From Roridomyces roridus (taxonomy: Eukaryota; Basidiomycota; Agaricomycetes; Agaricales; Mycenaceae), in the NCBI GenBank assembly GCA_029378245.1, contig JARKIF010000013.1:1426001-1490000 (forward strand): 64,000 bases of DNA, given 5' to 3'. Made by a program: the position numbers and the translations under genes. Numbering within the stretch: position 1 is the first letter of the stretch; every line of letters begins with the position of its first letter. The notes beneath the pieces are model-generated. The model was given only the letters and a program-made list of their open reading frames with translations, was not told the DNA's origin and did no database searches. Below are positions 33,074 to 43,345 of the stretch, one piece after another.

Positions 33074-33477
33074 TCGTGTCTGTGTTGGTTATCTAAATAA
33101 GCTACTTGCTTATTCCTGTGTACCACCGTATACGATACAGTGGTGTTGGGTTTCTCCCTTGGGTTTAGAGCACATTCGTCACCACTGTGGCCCATGAAAC
33201 CATGGTAGCTAGAGGGAAACGCTGCACGCGCCGCGACTATGGATAGGATTAATGCGGTGCCCAGATTTCCCACGGTTTAATTCCGGATCCATTCGCACGG
33301 AGCTCGAAAAGCGGATCGAGTTCCGTTTGATACCCCCTTGAGTTCTACGTGACAGGCTGAATGAAGGGAGAAGCCTTTGTTTATTGTGTGCGCGATTTTT
33401 ACCTTGTATCTCGATTCAAGACGGACTAATTTACAACAGACAAAAATGCAACCATGGAGCAGTAGAGACGCGCTATC
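33074..33477. other. right flank of the retrotransposon
   Basis: No gene. It holds the target duplication and an imperfect 10-bp hairpin (ACCACCGTAT / ATACAGTGGT, about 33121-33143). With the left flank (TATA-like motif, short A/T-rich leader) it resembles an older LTR split by the insertion, but I could not define its ends. Confidence 0.3.
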
Positions 33478-34104
33478 TCAATCAGGCTCCCCAACAACCA
33501 ATCTCACACCCTGCGAAAGTCGCACCCGGGCGTACGATTGGGAGCGAGACTTGTAGCCAGCGGGGCTCAGTTCGACCAGAATAAAGTCCTGCGCTTGGAC
33601 AATCCCTGCGTTGAATGAGCCCACCTCCCCACTGCCGATATGCAAATTCAAGTCACCCGCCCAGTCAAAAGTCGACACGCCGGGGGTGAAGGTTGTGTTG
33701 GGAGTGAGGATAGTGCTCCCGAGGGTGTACTGGCACGCCTCGTCTTTGCCGTTGATTTGAAGCAGAAGCTGCCGCACTACACTTCCTTGAACTTGCGCCT
33801 CACAAGCTTCAAGTTGTGACGTCGCACTCGAAGCAATGAATTCGCGCAGAGAGAGCGGGTTCCCTCCCAGTTGGACGTGGATCGGAATCGGTTCGGTGAG
33901 GGAGAGGACTCCAGAGGAGGGTGTGAAGAGATGTATGTCGATGGCGGTAGTTTGTGGCGCTGGCAGCTGACGGCGTGCAGCGGGCCTCGTGGGATGCGTT
34001 GTGGTACAGGTTCGACGCCATTGGTCTGGCATGTACATGGGATGTGCGTTGGTGGTATTTTGGATGCCCGGCGCAGGCTGGCGTGGTGCGTACCTGAGCA
34101 GCAC
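33478..34104 (-). CDS. arrestin-like protein, C-terminal half only
   Basis: A minus-strand frame of up to 208 residues ends at 33478. The part from DIHLFTPSSGVLSLTEPIPIHV through VRQLLLQINGKDE, TFDWAGDLNLHIG, GIVQAQDFILVELSP to SYARVRLSQGVRLVVGEPD has the beta-strand pattern of the C-terminal lobe of basidiomycete arrestin-like proteins, which act as trafficking or ubiquitin-ligase adaptors. The first 30 or so residues probably cover an intron: a CAG|GTACGC donor lies at about 34085 and an acceptor near 34030. No N-terminal lobe was found in 34105-35370, so this is either a partial gene or a remnant next to the retrotransposon. Confidence 0.45.
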   Translation of the reverse strand: MLLRYAPRQPAPGIQNTTNAHPMYMPDQWRRTCTTTHPTRPAARRQLPAPQTTAIDIHLFTPSSGVLSLTEPIPIHVQLGGNPLSLREFIASSATSQLEACEAQVQGSVVRQLLLQINGKDEACQYTLGSTILTPNTTFTPGVSTFDWAGDLNLHIGSGEVGSFNAGIVQAQDFILVELSPAGYKSRSQSYARVRLSQGVRLVVGEPD

Positions 34105-35373
34105 GGTTACGAGTACTTATGTAATGAGCGTAGCGAAATGGAATGAGTAATCGGTTCTTTCAAATTCTGCACCCCATCAATTGAAAGCGGCTCTCGATCG
34201 CGTAAGGTTGATCTCTGCCTTTGTTTATATTTATGTCTGATATATCACTGATCATTGTGATCAATGAACTGTCACATTCCGTCACTGTTCGTGATGTCAC
34301 GGTCAGGCTGCCCGACCGTGACAGGTCACGTTGTGACTGTCCCAATCTCTGACCCCTTCTCCTCGACCGCCGCTCACATCGCCACATCTCCGATTTTGCC
34401 CTCTACCAGTGCCCTCTACCAGTGTCCTCATCATGTACACAACTTTTCCGTCGCACACAAAATGGCATTGCTCACCCCCTTTCTGGAGCCCGTCTCGGGC
34501 ATTAAGTCTCCCCGCAAGTCGGGACTGGGCATGCAACATTACCACAAGCTCCTCCCTACCAACGCGCTGTGCGCTCTTTCCTGAAGACTATTGGGAGGGC
34601 GTGTGTCTTGTTCTTTGAATACAAATTGCACACTGTCAACCTGACAAATTTAGGACAGGGCTCCCTGTGTCTATGAATCAAGTTGTCGCATTCCTCGGCA
34701 CCCTTATCAACGACATCCTCATTGCATCCTCACGGGATCGAAAATCCACGCCTCCATCCGCATCCTCGAAGATGCCGGCCACGTCTGCGCTTCCAGTTTG
34801 TGAGTTTGAGGGCAACATGTACAACAATGGACCTGCTTTCTTGACAACTTGTATGCATGAGGATTCCACCAGGACAGCATGCTCTGCTATTTACGTACAA
34901 ATAATCTAGGTTACAAAACATAAGTACGAGTTCTGCCGGAAACGGCATCATGCCAAGTATTGACCGTTCAACGGGTTCAACGCTGCCAACGATCGGCACC
35001 GAAATTTTGCAAGGCACTATCGTCTCACCACATGAACACCAAGGAGAGCTGGGAGCGCCCGGGCCGAAAGCAACGGATACTACTTATTTACAGCTCACAT
35101 CCGTCTCAAGCGATATAATTGGCTGGTGGCGAATACGTGCGGCTCGCCTTTACGGTGACCCATCAGCGCTCAGCATTAGCGCGGGGTTATTAATATTATG
35201 AGACTTGGCAGGGCGTGGTCACCGTACAAGGAAGAGAAAGGGCGCATTGGGTCTCCTGCGACCTTCATTGAGTGTGTGCGTTATTCGTGAGGCAGAGACG
35301 CCTCTCCGGCCCTCCAAAATTATTTTTTCTCCTAATCGAAGTTCAAAAAGCTTTACCTTGGCTGAATTCGCCG
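34105..35373. other. intergenic region with a perfect hairpin
   Basis: No recognised gene; short open frames match nothing. At 34295-34323, TGTCACGGTC and GACCGTGACA form a perfect 10-bp inverted repeat around a 9-nt loop. Confidence 0.4.
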
Positions 35374-35452
35374 AACGACCCACGCCTGAATCGAACTGGC
35401 TGCCTATTTCAAGGTATTGCACGCAGGTGCGGACCATCGTACTTAGGTCTTT
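35374..35452 (-). repeat. tRNA-like segment 1
   Basis: On the minus strand a 7-bp acceptor-like pairing (AAAGACC with GGTCGTT, one mismatch) encloses a GATGGTCCGCACCTG block and a T-arm/box B match, AGTTCGATTCAGG. The anticodon arm does not pair well, so it is a tRNA pseudogene or the head of a SINE rather than a working tRNA. It resembles segment 2. Confidence 0.35.
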
Positions 35453-35542
35453 ATTTCATCCAACCAGTTGCACCGGCCTAACACCGCTCGCTCGAAGAAG
35501 CGGGCGCTCTCTTGCAACTATTACCAAAAATGGAGGAGATTC

Positions 35543-35640
35543 AAAGACCTGGCCTGAATCGAACAGGCGCTTACTGTTACATAAGTCGATTTTCAAGCGC
35601 CTCTAATTACATGCAGGTGCGGACCATCGCCTAGGTCTTT
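35543..35640 (-). repeat. tRNA-like segment 2
   Basis: On the minus strand AAAGACCT and AGGTCTTT pair perfectly at the two ends. Inside are a GATGGTCCGCACCTG block shared with segment 1, a 7-bp stem GGCGCTT/AAGCGCC around a GAA-containing loop, and a T-arm GCCTG-TTCGATT-CAGGC. It has a tRNA-like fold but is overlong and has one unpaired base between T-stem and acceptor. It could be a tRNA-derived repeat or an intron-bearing or decayed tRNA. Confidence 0.4.
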
Positions 35641-35828
35641 CTATTCTCACATCAATCGCCGGTTGAGAGCATTTCCCTTCTCATCCACAACGAGCCGCAC
35701 AGGCTGAGGCGGAGCGGTTCAACCCATATGCAAGCAGGCAACATTCTTGCTTCTCAATCGATGGCAGTTGAATGGGATTTGCTTGGTTCAAAAAAACATT
35801 CAATGCTTCTCAGAACCTATTACTCACA

Positions 35829-35890
35829 CCTGAATCGAACAGACTGCCTGCGGCTGCTTCTGAATCCTCAAATAAGTAATATGTACTTGA
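35829..35890 (-). repeat. tRNA-like segment 3 (T-arm remnant)
   Basis: On the minus strand this holds TGTTCGATTCAGG, the same box B-like T-arm as segments 1 and 2, ending just before the MITE at 35897. A TATTACT/AGTAATA pairing gives an acceptor-like stem. It is too short for a complete tRNA. Confidence 0.25.
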
Positions 35891-35896
35891 TGCTTA

Positions 35897-36151
35897 CAGC
35901 GGTTTTCAAAACAGTATACGGGTTTTGATCCAGTGCTCCACCTTCGTTTGTGTTGACCTCTGTATGCCGGTGAGTCTGCTTCGACTCCACTCGCCTGCCT
36001 GGAAAGGGAAATGCCGTCTAGCCACGGCACAGCTCTTGAATTGAGTCGTGGAGTTGAGTGGAGCGGAAGCTCGACTCTCCGTCAAACAAAGGTCAGCAGA
36101 AACGTATGTGGAGCAAAGCTCCAAACCCGTATACTGTTTTGAAAACCGCTG
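35897..36151. mobile_element. 255-bp MITE, copy 1
   Basis: Perfect terminal inverted repeats of 29 bp (starting CAGCGGTTTTCAAAAC) bound a 255-bp element flanked by TA at 35895-35896 and 36152-36153. It is non-coding. A second copy of equal length, in the opposite orientation and roughly 94% alike by eye, is at 49341-49595. TA duplication and CAG ends point to mobilisation by a pogo/Tc1-mariner transposase. Confidence 0.93.
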
Positions 36152-36538
36152 TAATGTCTTGAGTTGAGCACAAATACAGAACTCCGCCATGGATCTTTGC
36201 CTCAAACTGATTTAACAAGGTGTTAACACGAGCTACGCACGAGATTCGACCCTGGTTCGCCTGTGGCAAAATTTACAGAACTCAAGACCCTATGAACCGC
36301 TCCTGGATCGAACAGGCAACCCGCGATTCAGGCGGTGCAAGCGCGGGCCCGGGGAGCCGACATGGATTTCATTCAATGGCGGCGCTTTTGAGGGACAAAC
36401 GCTCGGCATGGCTATCCGAAAATCGAGCCGTCGAAAGCTCGATTCTGATTCTGAATACATAACCAGACAGTCTTTTGACGATCCATTTTTATAATGTACA
36501 GGTTGTGGGCCTCCCGCCCAATTATCTATCACACAATA

Positions 36539-38209
36539 TCATAACGGCGGCTCAACTTCCTCCGCCCCCGTCCTCCGAGTGTCCGCATCCGCGCCCTCTC
36601 GCCCGCGCTCACCCTCCCTCTCCCCAGCAGTATTGTCAACCGAACCGATGACCCGAAATACAGCCAAACTATGCAACCCTGCCTCTACCTCATCGTCATC
36701 CAGCTGCCCATGCCCCTGCCGTGCTGTTTCGTGGAGGTTGAGCATGAGGCGGCACATCATCGTTACCGACATGCTGGAAGGTATTAGTTTTAGGACATAT
36801 CGCGGCGAGAGGGCGATACTCACCTGCTAGCAAAGGTAGACAACGACCCGCTCAGAACCGGCTATTATGCAATCCAATCGTCGTAAGTTGCCAATCTCCC
36901 TTGGACGAATTGAATATATCTAGTTTACGTACCCCACCAAGCTGGATGGCGCATCAACATCAAGGGATGGGTGGGCATGAGAATCGTGAGGGAGACGCAC
37001 ATAAAAAGTGACGATATTGCACAAATTCGCCAACGCCATCGCGCTACAACCCAGTTTTGGCTGAAACCTAAAATTTGAGAGAAACTGACGCACCCGAAAT
37101 ACATCGCACCTGCCCGCCATTCAATCATCCGTCAGCCAGAAACACGATCAACGCACCATCCCGCAACATAAGCGTATGAATCGGCAGCCACCCCATCCTC
37201 ATCTCGATACCCCGCCCCCTCCAGCTGCCGCACTCCGAATACGTCTTGTACACCGTGAACCCAAACATTAGCGAATCAAAGACGAAGAGGGATTCCCAAG
37301 CGAATGCGAGGTCTGCAAACGCGGTCGAGTGTCGTGAGTTTGGGTGGAGTGAGTGAGGAACTATGGAAACGCACGGTACTGGCTGACAATAGAGGATAAC
37401 GTCAGTTGCGACGAGCCTAACGGAAAGACGGGCCACGGCGCCCGCTGACCTCAATCTCGTCAATATAGTCGCACAGCCAGGGTACCCTGTAATTGGTTCC
37501 GTGTGTTGACTGAATTCAGCTTGGATGGACCACTATATATGTATTGTCGTTGGTGTTGAGTTCTGGGCTGAGGAGAGAGACGCACCAGTAAGGCAGAAAG
37601 CAGGCCGAGGGAAATAAGGATGAGCACAGCGAGGATGCGGTAGCTGCGACCGTAGAGCGCGTAGACACGGACCAGCATTACGACTGGGCGGTCGGTTAAG
37701 TGGGGGGATAGATGTAAAATCAACGGTGAGCGGCGTCATAAGCGAGACGGAACGGGAACACACACCCGAGACGAGGAGCTGCGTGCCTATGAGGATGATT
37801 TGGTGGACGACATGGAAGGCGTAGCACCTGTGTTGCCAGTGGGTGAGTGCGTATGTATGCATATCGCAATGAGAGGGCTCAGACAACTGCAAATCCAGTT
37901 AGTCTGGACGCGGGGGCCGAATCCGACTCGAAACGCACTTTCTCGGGAATAAAAAAGAACGTAAAGACAGTCAAGGAGAGACCGCCGAGTCCCAGGTACC
38001 TCACGGCTAGAAACAAAAGCGTCGATGACCCCGCGCGTCTCCACATGAGATTCATCTCGCTGTCTGCGAGTATGTCGGGTTCTGAATGGCACATGCAGAC
38101 GACAGCTTGACGCACCTAGTGTAATGAGATAATCCCAATACAACACCGCTGAAGTGGAATGAGCGAAAGAATCCAAACAGGCAAGGGCGGCCGCAGTACA
38201 GATACTCAT
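36539..38209 (-). CDS. DUF6533-like seven-helix membrane protein (copy A)
   Basis: Minus-strand exons carry the signatures of this basidiomycete family: first helix with SAVLYWDYLITL, then EMNLMWRRAGSSTLLFLAVR with a second hydrophobic helix, CYAFHVVHQIILIGTQLLVSG, MLVRVYALYGRSYRILAVLI, FADLAFAWESLFVFDSLMFG, LMLRDGAL, and the C-terminal CRLMLNLHE followed by an acidic tail to the stop at 36539-36541. The Met at 38207-38209 is the best start seen, but an upstream exon is possible. Function is unknown: a multi-pass membrane protein, often in large families in mushrooms. It is one of three neighbouring members. Confidence 0.75.
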
Positions 38210-39111
38210 GAGGTGGAGAGAGAGTTGGGCGCGGCTGCTCGACCGTGAGTGCCTCTGGATCCATCGTGTTGGGCGTAGAGGACGTACATTTCGGTGGCCT
38301 GCTGTGGGGTCGCATCTCCCATGCGACGACGATGAAGGCAAGATGAAGGTCAGAGTCAAGTCGGGCGATCAGAAAATGATCGGAGCCTTTGATTTGAAAT
38401 TGGTGTTGACGTCACACCAATGTACACAGAAATATTCTCCGAGGTTATTTGCAAAATGCGTTCACTATAGCAGTCGAATCTCGCGGGGAGTAGGTATTCC
38501 AAAAATTTGGGGGTCTGAGGCAAAAACGGATACTTACACTGCCATCTTATCTGAGGCTGAGCGGCTGTTATCTCATTGTCTAACAGCTTTGGAACAGCTT
38601 CGAATCTAACCTTGCAGCCAATCCGGGTTCAAGGTCAAGAGATTATTGGTGTAGAATATCAGCACCCCAGAACAAAGCCACAGCCGATCTGCCACAAAGC
38701 CGCTGCTTCACTTGGTGCCTGTAATGTCCCGTGTGCAGCATCCAAGCAGCATTTCCGGATCCCGAGTGTCTTTTTTCAGGTACATATCCCTCCTCAAATC
38801 TCAACTCTCAATGCCGAAATGACGATGCCGCAGCTCATCACTGACCGCCGTGCTGCCAGAACTCAATCACAATGTAAGCATCAACAAGCAAACTCCCTCT
38901 TGCAAGTTGCGATCAACGCTCATGATTGACTAATCGACCGGTACCCTTGATTCTCCGTCCATTGACTTCCAAGACAGATAGGGACCTGGAAGCGGTGGAC
39001 GGTGGCAAAACGCCTTCCGCTTGTCAATGGCATCGAGGCCGCTGCAAGCGCCGAGGGGCACATAAGTAAATGCACCACTCCCGCCATGCGCACTGAGCCC
39101 TCCCCCCTCAG
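38210..39111. other. intergenic region between divergent DUF6533-like genes A and B
   Basis: About 900 bp between two divergently transcribed relatives. Open frames here match nothing. It must hold both promoters; no clear TATA box was identified. Confidence 0.4.
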
Positions 39112-40916
39112 ATGGCCATCTTCCAAGTCTACGAATTCGCCTTTGTCTGCTGCTCCATCGCGTCTGTCGCACTCCTCGTCTGGGACCACGTCATCACCTT
39201 TGGCGCCGAGGTGCAAAATGTGTGGCCCTCCCGCCCCTCCACCGGCGGGACCGCAAATTCAAAACCTGGACGCAAGCTGTCAGGCGCCACAGTGCTGTAT
39301 GCTCTCCTTCGTTATGGGACGCTCTTCGAGAAGATCACGGTATTGTTGCTGGCTTCGTCGTACTTCACACCGAGGGTGCGTTCGTGTGTTTTTCTACATC
39401 AGGCCAGGAGGTGATGAGAACCATTTACAGGGATGCAATATCGCCGTTCGCGTTCAGATATTCCCTATGCTACTTCGCACTGTTGGTTTCGGCTGTGGGT
39501 ATCGATTCCGAGCCCGAGTCTCCCGCAGAGCTGACGCGAGCGCTCCAGTATTTTCCTCCCTCCGCGTCCTCGCCCTCTCGCAGATGAACTACCCGCTGGC
39601 AGGACTCGTGTTCCTACTATGCATACCGTCTGCCATCGTGCCTTCCGTGCGTCAAACTCCTCTTGTGCGAAATGAATACTTGATTGACAGAGATTTCCAG
39701 TATGTTTACTCACACCAGACTGCCACCGCCGTAAATATCTACGGGTGTCAATTGGCGTATACGGCATCCCCAGTGGTGCATGATCGACGTGTGCGTTTGC
39801 CTGCCTCCTACGTCTTCTCGAATCCCCAACTCACCTCATACCAGACGTCGTTCTCTCCCAACAGATTCGCGATCCAGAGTAAACGCTAACACCCCCAACC
39901 AGTGCGCATCGCGGGAATCATTGCCGATCTCCTCTCGGAAACGCTCGTCATCCTCGTCACCCTCAACCGGACGCTTGGGATCCTGCACACCGGGCTATCC
40001 GAGAAGGGGAAGAAGCAGAAACCCACTCTTTCCTGGCTGCTACTCAGAGATGGTGAGTATTTGGCGGTGCCGTTTGTATGAGTCTGACGGTTTTGTAGGG
40101 ACGATTTACTTCATGTGTGTATATATCCCAAGGGCGGTTACTTGTATCTAACGACAACCAGAGCCCTCCTCACCCTCTCGTTGGCAGACATGTTGGTCTT
40201 GATCGTGCGTCTCCATCCGCAGATCTACCCCTCCTTGCAACTAACGTCTCCGTACTCTAGTTTGATCACGTCGTAAGTCATTAGCCAACCAAAAAAAGGC
40301 AAACAATTGACTCACACCCAGCCCGAATTCGCCACACGGTACGACTATTGGGTCGTCCCATACTACACGCCTGTGTACGTATCCCTCTCCCCGTCTACCA
40401 CCAGTGCTCATGCATGATCACGATTCCGACAGCTTCCGCACAATAATAATCTGCCGCTTCATGCTCATGCTGCGCGAAGTCTACTTTGCCGACCTCCGTA
40501 TCGGTAGTAGCGCCAACGCCAACGAAGGCAGTGGAGTGGGAACGTCAGACGACGGACAGTCGATGCATTTTCGTGTAAGTGGCACGGGCACGTTTGCGTC
40601 GAGGGTGATTGGGAGCATGGGCGGTGCGGTTGACGCGAGTCAGTTCGACGGGGATGAATATGATTTTGAAGATGAGGATTTTGAAGAGGGGGAGGGGCTG
40701 GGAGGACACGGTGGGGCGGGAGCAGGAGGCGAGCAGGAGCAGAGCGGTGTGATGTACGCCGCTGATCCGCTTGCTGCTGGGTTGAGGAGTATTCTTCGGT
40801 CTGAGCAGGCTACGGCGGTCGAGAACGGGGAGGTGGTCCAGGAGTTGGAGCTGGCGATGAGCGATTTGTCGTCGTCGCCGCCGACGACGCCTTCTGCTGT
40901 GGACACTGTAGTTTAG
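39112..40916 (+). CDS. DUF6533-like seven-helix membrane protein (copy B)
   Basis: The ATG at 39112 opens with FVCCSIASVALLVWDHVITF, the family's first-helix motif, then VLYALLRYGTLFEKITVLLL, MNYPLAGLVFLLCIPSAIV, VRIAGIIADLLSETLVILVT, LSWLLLRDGTIYF, and IIICRFMLMLREVYF ahead of a long acidic, Gly-rich cytosolic tail ending at 40914-40916. About eight short introns interrupt it. The sequence just before the ATG (CCCCTCAG) could be a splice acceptor, so an upstream start exon is possible. Role unknown. Confidence 0.75.
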
Positions 40917-41734
40917 TGCAGGTGGGCTCCGCTGTGTAATTTATGCCATTGCTACTCATGCTCACTACTCTACCCATAGCGCCACAAGTGTCGGTTCCCT
41001 GCCCTGATAGACATCTTGTAGACATCAGTCAATTTGGATTCCCGGCCTTATGGGTGGCCTGAAAACACGGCGGACATCAGCTGCATACGTATGCGAAGAT
41101 GTAAATTTGTGCCGTTACTACTCATGCCCATGTATTCCAGTCGACTCGAATCTGGCTCCCACGACTCGCCAATCTGAGCTCTAATTACTTGCGAGCTGGG
41201 CAGTATGGTAAAATCTTGTGGGCAATTGATGCCTCGGCCCAACTTGGCCCGACGCCGTTTCGGAAAAGTACCGTCATCCCAAAGCTGCGCATATATATCG
41301 CAAAAAGTGCATAGATTATTGAAGGCTCGCATTACATTGACATGAGGAATTGACTGAACCGAAAAGCCCCTGAACAAAGTTGCCTCGCAGCCGCCCGGAA
41401 TACTTGAACATCTCACGGTTATTCGCGCTGGCCTCGTTGGCGCGTTGTGTTCAGGTGGTCTGAATAATGCCCAAATTCCATCATGTAACCACCGGTCTGC
41501 AATGCATAACCGGAGTCTGTAGCTAAATTCCTGAGAAATAGAAGCACGCGTTCCTTGTGTATGTGGGTACATGTACGATTTTGCCTATCATTATCCGGGT
41601 GTATCCTACGGAGTCTGGGGTGGAAAAACTCGTCTTTTTCTTCTGCTTTCCCCCCTCCTCGATGACCCCCGCAGATGCGAGTCAAGACGCCTCAGGACTG
41701 TGGGTCCCTATTTTCAATCAATGAGAGCCTTTTG
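40917..41734. other. intergenic region
   Basis: About 800 bp without a supported gene. A 174-codon minus-strand frame (41048-41572) has no recognisable domain and no introns, unlike its neighbours. Confidence 0.4.
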
Positions 41735-43102
41735 ATGTCTATTCAACAGACTGCTCCTCGACTATTTGCATCTCCTCGGAATCAGTGTGTACGCATATCT
41801 CCACTCTTCCGCCCTCTGAAGCCCCGGGACTTTCAGCGATCTTGTTCTGGGATCACATCATCACCCTCGGTGAGTACTTGAGTATTCAATCGCGTGTTGG
41901 CGGCCGCCTGAGAATTTTCAGACAACGAGATCAAGTCCCTCTGGACTCGAAGGGGGAAACACTCTCTAAGCGGGTACTGGTTCTTCGTCAACCGAACGTT
42001 CGCATTCACGACGGGCGTTGCCGTGGCCGGATTTCCATTTTTCGGATTTGGGTACGAGGTGCGCACTGCCTTTCAAAGTTTCACCAGGGGAGAGAGCGTC
42101 CAACTGAAACGAACGCGCAGACATGTCGAAACTACAGCTTGTTCCGAGAATTTGCGCTCGTGGTGAGCCAGGCTATAACAGGAGGTGCGTCTGCTCCACA
42201 TTTGTCCAAATTCTGGGATTTTAACCCAGGCAGTCATCATGATAGTTCGGGTGTACGCGCTCTACGGGAGAGATAAACGCATCCTTTGGTTCCTTTTGGG
42301 AGTGGGTGGATGTGTTGTTGGCGTCAGTGTGGTACGTTTTGTCACTTGCACCGAAGGAATACAAATGAATGCGACAAGTGGTCTGCAACCGCCGGGCAAA
42401 CAGGGAGCCGCGCCGAACTCGAGGGAGGGTGTCATTTTGATTTGAATACGGCTGCGTGCGTCTTGAAAGTTGAATATATATCTGGGCTGTTGAACTAATG
42501 GAAGATTGAAAGTGCCCATCGCTTGGCCGGCTCATGGGAGTCCCTCTTCGCATTCGACCTCCTCGTCTTCGGAATGACGCTGCGTATCGCGAGAAAACAG
42601 AGTTTGGCTGGCATGAACCTACATCGGCTCATCGTTCGAGATGGTAAGTTTGCGTCGTTGGTCGGATACCCACTGATGGAGAGTTTAATACAGGCGCCCT
42701 GTACTTCGGGTGAGAAGAGTCTTCAATATCGCTCCAGGTAGTTGATCAATTCACGCAGGATCATAGCCCTCGCGAACCTCGTGAATATCATGACATACTA
42801 CGTGAGGTTCAGTTTCAATCAGTAGTCGCCGCCGCGCTCAGAACTGGCCCTGAAGGTCGACTCCCAGTCAATCCGCCCTGCCTCCCTAACGACTTTCGCA
42901 AACTGGTGAGTGGTACATACTCCCCGCTGAGCTCACCTGATACTGGCTCTCTTGTAAAAGCATGTCTGCGACCATGACCTCACGCCTGCTATTAAACCTG
43001 CACGAAGAGGCGGACACGGGGGTCCTTACCCTCCCACCGGATCAGACCGATACCTCGATTGCCTTTGCGACTGTTGAACAGGGGGCTGAGGAGGAGGTTT
43101 GA
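41735..43102 (+). CDS. DUF6533-like seven-helix membrane protein (copy C)
   Basis: Exons give APGLSAILFWDHIITL, DNEIKSLWTRRGKHSLSGYW, FFVNRTFAFTTGVAVAGFP, CRNYSLFREFALVVSQAIT, AVIMIVRVYALYGRDKRILW, WESLFAFDLLVFGMTL, LIVRDGALYFGIIALANLVN and the C-terminal TSRLLLNLHEEADTG, with stop at 43100-43102. This is the full motif set of the family in order. The start at 41735 assumes a first short exon spliced at about 41785 and is less sure than the rest. It follows copies A and B, which suggests local duplication. Confidence 0.75.
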
Positions 43103-43345
43103 GAGATCTCAGATGTATGCCACGGTGTGTTGGTAACTCGTTATCGTATGATCATTTAACCCATCGAACATGCCGCGAGAGATGATGTGTGATCAGTGGC
43201 GTTTCCCACGGTTGTGATCTGTGTTGAACTTTGTCCGAGTCGCATCAAGCTCACATTCCATCGTGATTTCGAATTGCTAAAAGTAGCTATCCAGACAGAA
43301 AATAGATAAACGGAAACGAAATTTGGTAATAGCAGTTCCCCGACA

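Noticed and set aside
41048..41572. 174-codon minus-strand frame
   Set aside because: No domain, signal or splice support; it is in an intergenic stretch.
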